Assembly: GCA_026545765.1 (NCBI GenBank) | Contig: CM048841.1 | Span: 7,103,145 to 7,167,144, forward strand | Origin: Plantago major | Taxonomy: Eukaryota; Streptophyta; Magnoliopsida; Lamiales; Plantaginaceae | Reading direction: 5' to 3' | Length of the DNA: 64,000 nt | In this document: positions 33,912-44,359 of the stretch, piece by piece | How positions within the stretch are numbered: position 1 is the first letter of the stretch | Layout: every line of letters begins with the position of its first letter | The notes under the pieces: generated by a model | What the model was told of the DNA's origin: nothing | The model's database searches: none | The model's input: the letters and a program-made list of their open reading frames with translations, nothing else | Program-made: the position numbers and the translations under genes

Positions 33912-36865
33912 CTACTCTTTGTAACACTTATCTCCATCACAAACCCAGCCTTCACCAGCAGGTTTCTTCTCTTCATCTTCCATTTCCTTCTTCTCACCAT
34001 TCAAAGCACACTTCGGATGGAGATCAAAGTCGCAATCCGCACAATAATATGACCAAACCCGTCCGCCTTCATCACAACCGTCACAAACGTAGGACTGGCG
34101 TTTCACAAGTTCAAGCTCATGCTCATGAAGTTTGTGTGTCAATTTCTTAGGCCACGCCTCAGCCATTTTCTCATTCTCAGCTTCGATCTCCTTGAGCCGC
34201 TCAGAGTTGAACGGATAGGCTTCTGCACCATGAGACATGATGAGTTCTCGGGCTTCAGTTGAGACGGTTTTGCCAGTTGGCCCAATAGCAACCACCATTG
34301 GGATGCCCTTAACCTTGAACAAGCGACTCAGAGATTGTTTTCTGCCATCACCAAAGGGAAGAGCAAGCCATGGCATCTTGGAGAAGAACTCGTCAAATGA
34401 TGCCTGGTCTCTGTCACTGGATATGAAGATCACTTCCAGAGAGCTGTTATGCTTTGTGTTAATTTCTTCATATGCTTGTATGAGCTTCGGCATGAAAGCA
34501 CGACATGGTGGACACCAATGGGCCGAAAAATAAAGCAGTATATTTTTCCCAACAAGATTGGATATTGCAATCTGAAAGTTAAATATTTTTGTAGTTACTG
34601 ATAGCTAGATAAGACCAAATAACATATTAAATTAAAGAAAAGCACAAAAACATAAAAAATTGGGTTTTATAAATTACTACAAGTTTTAATACGAGAGAAT
34701 CACAAGGAAGAGGTCCCTGGATCATTTTTGAGAACAGAACTCTAAATGAACGACTAGTCTGACATGACAGAAGATACTTGAAAAATCCGAAAACAAATCC
34801 AAATAGGCAAGTAAGAACAAAAAACTGTGATTGCCTATTAAAACATCAATATTATTTCTTACTCAACTTGAATTGATTACGAATAGCTAATAGCTAATAT
34901 TGCTGTAAAACATAAACAGGATGAGTGTAATGGTGTTTCACGAATTCATGAAAATAAGCTTTCATGTTATTCTTAAACAAGATATTACCTTGGCGCCATC
35001 TTTTCCGAGTACGAAATCACTATCTTGTGACACCAGTATGGATTCAAGTGTCTGGGCTTCCAATTTTGCTTTCTCTATCTCTTCAAGCTCGGCGAATTTC
35101 TCGGAAGTGAAAGGGTAAGCCACCTTGCCATGTTCTTCAATGGCTTCAGCAACATTCGTATGGCGTGTTTTCCCATCGGGGCCAATTACAACGACGGTAG
35201 GGAGGCAGTGCAGCTCAAAATAACGTATTAGCTTCTCATGTGTCTTATCCTTGACAGGCAATGATAGCCAAGGCAAGCTTTCAAATACTTTATTAAATGA
35301 TTCTTCATCATCATCAAGCGGTATCATCACAATCTCAAAGTTCTCCCCCTCTTCTTTCAAACTTCTATATACTTCAAGGAGCTTTGGGTTAAAAGATAGG
35401 CATCCGCCGTAAGTGAGCAGAACAAAGTACAGACCCAGAGTCTTACCTTCCAGCTCGGTAACAGGCACCTTTGACACATCAACAAGGAAGACACAGTATA
35501 TCAGAATAATACGATTTCATAGTCAACTAAAAACGCCACTACTATGTATTGATGGTACATATAACTTGTTTATGAAATTCACCAACATCCATGTATACAT
35601 CATGCTCATTCAAATGATTCGGATAAGTAACATCACATGGTTTTGGTAATAATATTCCATAAACAGGTTTAGGAACGTACCTTTGTCCCATCAGCAGTAA
35701 TTACATAATCACGAGACTTGGAAACCAATAAAGATTTCACAGACTGATTCCTCTTCGCTTCTTCTTCAAGCTCCTCGAGCTTCGTAATGTGTTCCGGCGA
35801 GAAAGGGTATCCTTCTGCCCCATATTCCTTAATGACCCCCACACCTTCATAAGTCAAGACCTTCCCATCCTTATCTAGGATTACAAGATGGGGTATTCCC
35901 TGGACCATAAACAATTCATCTAGTTTGGTACGTGTTTCTGAATCAGAAAATGGAATTGCAAGCCAAGGCATCTTCGAAAAGTAGGTCCCGAACGACTCAT
36001 CATCTTGATCAGCCGAGATAAACACAATCTCGAAGTTACCAAGATGCTTGAGTTCATCATACACTTCCACCAACTTGGGAGTGAACCGCTGACACGGACC
36101 ACACCATGACGCAGAGAAATACAATCCCACAGTCTTCCCCGTCAGACTATTAACTTCAACCTGTCACATACCAGTAGCATAAACGCCTTTAGTCTATATA
36201 AATCACCCCTATTTTAGAAGAAACTCATATCAAGACAGACTTCATCTTCAGACATAGCAAATGTACTACTTCCAAATTGGACAGACGAATCATTTCTGTT
36301 TAAAAATATCTCTAATTGACTCAATCATTTCCAGCAGGGGGCATAGTGGGGCGTTCTCCTAAATTTTGAAAAAAAAAAAATTATAGACAATATCTTTGAA
36401 ACCTCGGAAATAAGCCCATATACATAATTTTGCCCCGGATATAGATAACTAACAGTAGACTGCACAAATTATTTCATTCTGAAGAGTATTTCTAGTCTCT
36501 AGAAGCAGTTTAAGCGTCTTAAGTATTAAATCTATCAAATTAGAAAATATCCTCGAAATCCCTAATCACAGATGAACAAGCTTCGAATCAATCCCACTAA
36601 AACAAAACACTTAAAGCAGCAAAAAGAAGTCATTACTCTAAAGTTCAACAAAACCCAACAAACAAGATTCAATTTTTATACAATAAACAATACAGTATAG
36701 CATAATCCCAAAAAAAAAAATAGAGGAAAGAGAAGAGTTAATTATAATTACCTGATCGCCATTGTTGCGAACAAGAAAGTCCCTTTCCTGAGTGCAAAGA
36801 ATTGAAGTCAGCTCGTGTTTGCCATTGCTATCCTCAACAAGCGAACCATTTTCAACATTCGCCAT
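33912..36865 (-). CDS. NRX1: Nucleoredoxin, three thioredoxin-like domains (NRX1 type)
   Basis: Four exons (36865-36752, 36160-35681, 35468-34989, 34571-33912), all joined in phase 0 at GT..AG introns, give 577 residues, close to Arabidopsis NRX1. Nucleoredoxins reduce disulfides in cytosol and nucleus; plant NRX1 is reported to protect antioxidant enzymes such as catalase. Domain 1 has WCGPC (Cys 58 and 61) and domain 3 has WCPPC (Cys 378 and 381). In domain 2 the site is TYGGC, so only one Cys (221) remains. Exons 2 and 3 are each exactly 480 bases and each encode one domain with its linker. The C-terminus is a DC1-like zinc module: CDGCDEGGRVWSYYCADCDF, then HPKC. No signal peptide is visible. 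The gene looks intact. Confidence 0.92.
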
Positions 36866-36899
36866 TTTTCCACAAGGTACAAGATGAATTGAGGAGAAA

Positions 36900-38110
36900 G
36901 TTTTTATGTCAATAGATACGAAAAACCACGTTTAAGCTGTGATCATATATGTATAGGGTCCGAAGATGAGTGAGAGTAATGATGCCAGCTAACTCAGCAA
37001 CTAAGAAAAAGGACTAGTCAAAAGGACGGTCGTGGTTTCATTGATGCTGGGTCCCAACTAGTCTATTTTTTTTTTTTTTTTTAATTTGACAATTTTAAAC
37101 TCATCTAATTCTTTCTTCTATTTTCTTATTTTTTTAACATTTTAACCTCAACCATAATTAGAATTTAATCATATTTTAAAATTAATTTATCTTAAAATGT
37201 TGGAAGAAACATCAGACCCCGTCACAAAATTTCAGTTCCAAATTGAATCTTCAAATTAAAATCCGTCAACCTAGAATTTTATTTTGAGGATGAAATCCTC
37301 AATTGCTCCAAAAAGTTGAACTCTTTTCTGTTAAATATGAAGAAGATTTTTGAATTGCTTCAACATCAAGCGAACATTAGGAGTCAATTTATCTTACTCA
37401 TTCAATTTCAATCTGGTGCATACATGTTTAACTTTTTAATTGAAGATGTAAGATGTATTAGGATTCAGGTAGCTTCGTTCACTTTTCATTTTTACGATCA
37501 CAAATGAAATGAATAAAATTACGTTATCTGTATTTGAAAGTTTATACGTGTATGTATGTACGAAATTGAAACTGAATACATAAGTTGTAAGTTCAACAGA
37601 TGAGATTTAAATTGAATTGAAAATTTAATCATATTCATCGGTTATTATAAAATCTAAAAGCACATTACAAAATGAGAACTATTTTTTACATATTATAATT
37701 CAATAAATTTTAATTTTATATTGAGATTACATATTTTGGAATACAAATACATCTTTTTCATTATTATAAAGTATTATTTGAGAATGTATATACTTAATTT
37801 AAGATGGCGAAAATCAATATTTTAAAGCAAAATGTATACTATATTGTTAACAAGATTCATTTTTTATTATGAAACATATCAATGTTTTTAACTAAATACC
37901 CTAAATTATCAGTCATAACATATGGTTTGTACGTCTTCTTTACCTTTAACGTACGGTATCCTGGAGACATACTCTTTCATTATTTATTTATGTTTAATTA
38001 AAATTACGCACCAAATTCAACCTAACCTATGAAATTTTTCTTTTTAAAACAACAAAAAGTTATTAATTAACTATAAAATAAAAACGTTTACATTAGCATA
38101 AAAAATGCTC
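36900..38110. other. AT-rich intergenic DNA upstream of nucleoredoxin
   Basis: This includes the nucleoredoxin promoter. No TATA box stands out clearly. No coding region is supported. Confidence 0.4.
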
Positions 38111-38119
38111 ACAATATAC

Positions 38120-38420
38120 ACAAGGCCGTTCCCACCTAAGACTGCAAACGAGTCGAGCTCGAACTTAAATTATAGCTCGATTACACATTCGAGCCAAGCT
38201 CGAATATTGAGAATCTCTGCTCGAATTAAAAAAAATAAAAAATATAAGTATATTATTATTTATTTATCTTTTTTGTTAATTTTGAAAGGTTTCAAGCTTT
38301 CAAAAATTATATTCGAGCTTTATTTAGTTTTATTTTAACTAGTTCAAAGTTAATCCGATATTTTAAAATTAATTAAAAAAAAAAAAAAAAAAAAATGAGA
38401 AGCTCGAATAATGACACTTC
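38120..38420. mobile_element. hAT-like fragment rich in GCTCGAA
   Basis: CGAGTCGAGCTCGAAC, TTCGAGCCAAGCTCGAA and other GCTCGA motifs recur, as in many plant hAT-derived short elements. The ends and target duplication are not preserved. Confidence 0.35.
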
Positions 38421-39000
38421 TCGAACTTCAAATAATTTTTTTTTTTTCGTTTGGTTTGAAAAAAAAAAAAAAAAAAAAAGGGAAAAATATTGTTTTTTTT
38501 TACCATTTGGTAAATCAAGAAAAAAAAAAAAAAAAAATCTATATCAAATATATCTATCTTCACAAAATAAGTAAAGTTATTTTTCCCTAAAATTTTACAG
38601 GAAAATTTTATTTTCCCATATTTTTTTTCCCCTATTTTCCTTGAAAGGAAACTTTTACTACCTATATAACCATGTCCCCGCAACCACATCTAAGAACAAA
38701 AGAAAACAAAACGCAAATGGGAAATGAAATGTTCTGCCAGTGACAATGACAACACGTATTTGCTCTTGTATTGCTTGGAAGACAACGATGTCTATGTTTT
38801 TTCCTTTTGTTTTCCTCTTCCATTCCATGCTTTGTCAAAACCTCAGAGGTTAAGAAACTTCCGACTATTTGCTGTGCAATTTCCATAAAATGACGCAGAA
38901 TAAATGTTTGGTTTGATTTTGTTTTGTTCACGTTTCATACTAATTTTATCAAAAAAAAAATCAAAAGTTATACCAACAGATTAGTGAATGAACTAGAGAT
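38421..39000. other. Homopolymer-rich intergenic DNA
   Basis: Long A and T runs lie near 38380-38540. On the minus strand around 38660-38931 a short open frame (MEIAQQIVGSFLTSEVLTKH and on) has normal composition and might be a gene fragment, but I recognise nothing in it. Confidence 0.3.
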
Positions 39001-39005
39001 AAATT

Positions 39006-39468
39006 TGATGATGTGAGAATTGTATTCGGCACCAACAAAGGATGCTCGATGGACCATCAACTACCGTCGAAGGATATTGTCCTCGAAGAAGCCCTTGCCA
39101 CCAAGTCAATTCTATATATGGTCCCTTGAAGGACCTTCGAGTCTCCTCGAATGATATATTACCCTCGAAGTAGGTATATTCTCCTCATAAAACCACTCTG
39201 TAACACCATCGAGAGACCTAGGTGGATGTCCGTACGTACAATAGTTCATCATGGCTCACTATAAATACCTTACAAGTGGTCATATGCATTTCATTACCCC
39301 AATCATGATATTACAACCTCCCTCGAGGCAGCGTTGAATCACACCCCGCTTGACACATGCAATCCGGGCAAAAAGTTCTAACCCCTACCTTCTGTTATTC
39401 ACATGACCGGACTAGCTACTAGTAGTGGATTAGCAAGATGTAGACTTGGACAGAAATTGACCTCATCA
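39006..39468 (+). mobile_element. Solo LTR
   Basis: A 463-bp unit begins TGATG and ends CATCA. It is flanked on both sides by the five bases AAATT. CTATAAATACC near 39260 marks an LTR promoter on the plus strand. No internal retrotransposon sequence adjoins it, so the rest was probably lost by recombination between LTRs. The perfect target duplication suggests a fairly recent insertion. The family is not assigned. Confidence 0.75.
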
Positions 39469-39473
39469 AAATT

Positions 39474-40320
39474 ATATAAAATCAACGGAAAAATTATGCT
39501 AAATATATGTATATATTTTATTTTAAACACGGACTAATCCAAAAAAAAATTAAAATTTAACACTATCTTTGTTTTTTTCCTTTTCATATAACCTCGGTCT
39601 GGAGCCCCCTTGCCTTTGGAGTGGTTTTCTAATCCCAATTTGAACAAATTTTAAGGTGAATGAGTAAAATAAAAAAAAATACTATTTATATTGATGAAGT
39701 AGTAAATGTATGGTAAAAATAAGAGAGAGAATATATAAAGTATAAACTTGAGTAATTAAAAGATGGATCAAATACATATACTCTGCCCCATGTTAGATAG
39801 CCTTCTTACACTTAAGAGCACTTCAAATGGAAGGATTTTGAGGGACTTTCATCACTTAAAAGCCCAAAATTTGCTTCCAATTGAGGCTTTATTTGAGCTA
39901 TTAATTAGTAGCCCACGGAGAAGTACTAACATGGAATTTTAGTTATGTGTTTTGCAGGACGATAGTTTTGGATTTTACCATTGAAAATGTAAAATAAACA
40001 AGACTTATATAATTATATTAATTAATTTTAAATATAAAAGAAATTATATGGCTCTCCGAGAAACCCCACCATTGCTAGTGGCCAAGTCACCATTAGTTGC
40101 ACAAATTATATATGCGTCCAATAAATTGTTATTTTGATGACCAACTTATAAGCTAAACTAGCTTAGCTATTTCTTTCTAAATACAATTTTAACTAAAAAT
40201 AAAATAAATAGAAAACATATTTTCATACAATTTTAATTAAAATGGAGTACCAGTTTTTAAAAAATGAAATCATGTTTTCTTTTCCAAGTCAAGAACGAGC
40301 ATATACATCTTTTTTTGGAC
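39474..40320. other. AT-rich intergenic DNA
   Basis: I see neither a gene nor clear terminal repeats. Confidence 0.4.
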
Positions 40321-41250
40321 TTTCCGCACACCAAACAACGCCCATGTCTCACCAGTACTTTGCATTACCGTTCATATGATGGATGACTACCCGCAGCCAT
40401 GCTTCCTCAAAAACTCCAATGACCTAAAGTTTTCTTCAATCCCCTCTATCCACTTTTTTGCTTCCACTTGATCCACGCATCCGATGAACATTGTATAGCT
40501 CACCCTCTAAAGCCGCTAGAAACACATCTGGGTAGGCTGACGCGCTAACAACTTATGTTGCTGCAACAAGTTGGTCATGACAATCAAGGCTCTTGCAATC
40601 TCGCCCTCATTATCATTCTTTCCCTTCACTAATCTAGTCAAGGTGTCCCTAACAAATCAAATAGCCTAACTCGACATCTACCTCTGTTCGTTGGATCACA
40701 CAATCTTAGGGCCATATATTAAAGTAAGACACCAAAAAACTTTAATTAAGGTCCTTAAGGAAACAAAAGTAAACTCTCTCGTTGACAAATTCGAAAAAAG
40801 ATCAAATACCTAACAAGGTCTAGACCCCTCAAAAGATTTATAACCTGAACCTACATCAGAGAAAATGAAACTTGGCTTTGATACCACTTTTGTCACACCA
40901 TAAAACCAAAAAGATTTAGCACGACCGGTCATATATCGTGAGATGGGCTGAAGAAACCTCAGTTTTTAATTGTAAAACAGTTTGAAAAGGTGACACAAAG
41001 TAACGAGTAGTCAACTATAGCTTATAATATCCCATAAATGATAATAGTAGGTCTGAAGATACTAACTACAAGTCCAAAACTCAAAACAAACTAGAAAGTC
41101 CAAGTCTCGACAAAAGAATCCTACGAAGAGACAAAACTCGAACTTCCGAGCAATCACGCTTAACTCGTCCCTCATTACTACTCCTTTGAGAAAAGGTGTA
41201 AGGTGAGTAGTGATGGGCGAACACCGAAGAGAATTCGGGGGCTAGGTTTT
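40320..41250 (-). mobile_element. Gypsy-type LTR element remnant (LTR end, primer site, gag start)
   Basis: Reading the minus strand, an LTR end in GGTGTGACA is followed by TGGTATCAAAGCC, a primer-binding site complementary to initiator Met tRNA. Further on come short stretches similar to gag of Ty3/gypsy chromovirus elements (KKWIEGIEENFRSLEF). The element is a truncated and much decayed fossil; neither its LTR start nor the rest of the coding region is in place. Confidence 0.55.
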
Positions 41251-42040
41251 CTTTCCAATTCTCACCTCCGGTTTTTAATTGAGTTTACTCTGAATCAAGT
41301 TTTGGCCGAGTGTCAAGGTTCTCAGCTAGTCTGGGGCTCAGGGTTTTGATTAACCCGACGGGTTTTAACAACATAATCCAATACAATATACTCCCAACAT
41401 TTTTACAAGGTTTACCTTTTGGTTTTGTGCAAATTTTAAGAAAATAGAATACAATATTAAGTAAGTGGTAAAAAGTAAGATGAAGAATATGAAAAGTAAG
41501 TGAAAGAATAGATAAAGTATGAAAGAGAGTGTTTAAAAAATTAAAAAGTAAAGATATTGGGGGGTAAACGTTACTAAATGGCAAAAGATAAACTTTTTTT
41601 AAAAAAACGAAGAAGTACGAAAACTGCCTTTGACCGGTATAAAAGCAAGCAGTGGGTTTCTTTTTTCTTAGAGAAAATTACAAATTGTACCCCTTAAATT
41701 GGCACCCTAAACAGATTGGCCCCTTCTATTCAAACAATAACAAATACCCCCTTGGAGTTGACCAAAACCAAAACCGGTTTCTCTCTCCTGACAATTTCCT
41801 TATCTCTCTTGACATGTTGGAATTATTTACTCTCAACTATTAAAGAAAAACAAAAAACAAATTAAATAGTTTTGTTGATTAAATAAAAGGTGAAAGGAAA
41901 GAAAAAAACTGACCTTCTTACTCTTCTTCTTCACTTCCGCTCTTCTTCCTCACTTCCATTTCTTGCAAGAACACCACCAATAATCATGTTCTTCTTTTCC
42001 CTCTATTCTTTATAAATTCCGACACCGGTTAATTCGATTG
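41251..42040. other. Intergenic DNA, purine/pyrimidine-skewed
   Basis: Phrases such as AATTACAAATTGTACCCCTT recall element ends. No coding region is supported. Confidence 0.35.
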
Positions 42041-42044
42041 GGAT

Positions 42045-42240
42045 GCTCCGATTGGGGCTACCGAGAGCCCCAATCGGAGCTTTTAACAGCTCCGGTGCAT
42101 CTCCACCGGAGCTGTAATACACATAGCTCCACTTGGAGCTATATATTATAGTTCGATAGAGTCAGAGCCCACCGAGCTGTAATACTTCCGACTCGGAGTC
42201 AAAGCTCAATCGAGTCAGATATTACGCCCGATTGAGCTTT
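42045..42240. other. Cluster of consecutive perfect hairpins
   Basis: Four perfect stems follow one another: a 15-bp stem GCTCCGATTGGGGCT with a six-base loop (42045-42080), a 12-bp stem with ACAGCTCCGGTG and a six-base loop (42086-42115), a nine-bp stem ATAGCTCCA (42123-42142) and a 12-bp stem AAAGCTCAATCG with a 16-base loop (42201-42240). A small GACTC/GAGTC stem lies at 42190-42200. All large stems contain AGCTC, and GAGCTGTAATAC occurs twice. The role is unknown. Confidence 0.75.
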
Positions 42241-42471
42241 AGCCCAAATGAGATGTGTTACATACTTGAATACACATTTTTCGTTGGCCGATCATCTTCT
42301 TCGTTGAATCTGTGATGATTTGATTGTTACTTGGATTCGGTTCATAGTTTCAGGGACTAAATTTGAACTTTTGAAAACTCAAAACCCTTACAATTTGAAA
42401 ATTTAACAAACTTAATTGCAAAATTAAAAAATTTATTGGGACTAAATTGAACTTTTAAAAAATGGATAATA

Positions 42472-43860
42472 CACTACAAGAAATTACTGGAAAAACGATG
42501 GAAAGGAATCCGTCGCCCCTGTAGCGACGAAATCCGTCGCTACCCGTAGCGACGGATAAAAGTTATCCGTCGCTACAGAGCGACGGATAATTTTATCCGT
42601 CGCTCTGTTAGCGACGGATAAAATTATCCGTCGCTACTTTTGTTGACCATAATAAAAAGAAAAAAAATAAAAAAATTTTAGCGACGGATAGATCTATCCG
42701 TCGCTATATAGCCGGAAAATAAAAAAATAAAAAAGTTAGCGACGGATAGATCTAGATCTATCCGTCGCTAAAAGCCTAAAAAATATAATATATCTCCACC
42801 ACCACCTCCTTTCCTCCACCACCTCTCCTCCATTTCTCCTCTCCTCCGCCTCCACCACCACCTTTCTCCTCCCACCACCACCGCACCACCACACTGCCAC
42901 CACCACCATCTCCTCCACCACCACCTTTCTCCTCCCACCACCACCACACTGCCACCACCACCATCTCCTCCACCTCCTCCTTTCCTCCTCCCACCACCAC
43001 CGCACCACACCCACCGCACCACCATCCTCCTCCCACCGCACCACCACTGCCACCACCACCTTTCTCCTCCCACCACACTTCCACCACCACCGCACCACCA
43101 CCGCACTACCACACTGCCACCACCACCTCACCACCACTGCCACCACCACCATCCGCCTCTCACCACCACCACCCGTCTCTCCACGCCACCACTGCCTCCG
43201 GTTCTCATCGCCACCACCGCCACCGGATCTCCATCGTCCACCTCCGGATCTTCGATTTATCTTTTTATATATTTTCGGTATTTTAGGTATTTTAGATTGT
43301 ACATTTTAGGTATTTATCTTTTATCTTTTTGTACATTTTCGGTATTTTAGTTTGTATTGTATTATTGTATAATGAATTTGTATTATTGTCATTGTATACA
43401 ATTTTCGATTTATTGTATAATCGTATTGAATATTGTAGTTTCGATTTGAATATCAACCGAATTATTGTCCGATTTGAATATTGTAGTTTCGATAAATCAA
43501 TATCTCGTATACAAATACAAATTGGATACGAATTAATCCGTATACGAATATAAAAATTCGAATACGGATTTTATTTTTTTTTAAAAAATAGCAATGTAAC
43601 GACGTATAGATCTATCCGTCGCCACGTGGAGCGACGGATAGAATCTACCCGTCGTTATATTGGCGACGGATAGATTCTATCCGTCGCCAATAATCAATTT
43701 AAAAAAAATAAAAAAAAGTCAAAAATGATAATCCGTCGTCCAATCCGTCGCGAATTGGACGACGGATTATCTATCCGTCACGCTCTGGGTATGACGGAAT
43801 TGTTATCCGTCGCCGAGTGGCGACGGATCGCTTATCAGAATGACGGATAGATCCGTATTG
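42472..43860 (+). mobile_element. Non-autonomous CACTA element, right terminus missing
   Basis: CACTACAAGAAATTAC is the canonical CACTA (En/Spm) end. It is followed by many copies of TAGCGACGGATA in both directions, forming perfect palindromes. Similar copies reappear at 43600-43850. The centre is a CCA/CCT-rich block. No transposase is seen, and the expected inverse CTTGTAGTG at the right is absent, so the element is truncated or degraded there. Confidence 0.7.
42795..43215. repeat. CCACCA-rich simple-sequence block in the CACTA element
   Basis: About 420 bp of CCACCACCACC, CTCCTCC and similar triplets. Long Pro/His or Gly/Trp frames over it come from composition and have no codon structure of their own. 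Confidence 0.85.
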
Positions 43861-44359
43861 GGCCCAAATAAATTTTGGATATTCATTTGACCCCCAATTA
43901 CATCAACTTCCCCAAATTTGTTTACTTTAATTACATCCAAGTCCAGTAACCTTTAGTGACTAAATAAAGGAGAAAAAAAGAAAATCAAAAACAAAAGAAA
44001 ATAGAGAAAAAGAAATAAAGAAAGTCTAAAATTAATTAAATCAATGGTAATTTCGTTATTATTTCCAACTTCAGATGACACATCAGCAAACACCAGAGCC
44101 ATGTCATTACAAGGTTTGACTATTGGACCTATATGTAATATCGAAATTCCATCCGTTCAAAATTTTGAATGCAACTGTTATTGTTCGAATAGAAGGGATG
44201 AATATGTTATTGCCACGGGTTACAATAAGAAATTTTCCCTTTTTCTTAAGAATGAAGCTGGAGCCACTTGGAAACGAAGAGGGGCAAAGCTCAAATCTTA
44301 CAAAATCTGTAATTTCTCCATCGTTTCACTCACTATTTCTCGATTGAATCGTCGATAGG

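Noticed and set aside
42736-43152. Gly/Trp/Val-rich frames of 104-138 codons
   Set aside because: They arise from the CCACCA-rich core of the CACTA element read on the opposite strand.
44044-44358. A 104-codon frame upstream of the NERD gene
   Set aside because: It has no recognisable motif and lies in the region expected to be promoter and 5' UTR.
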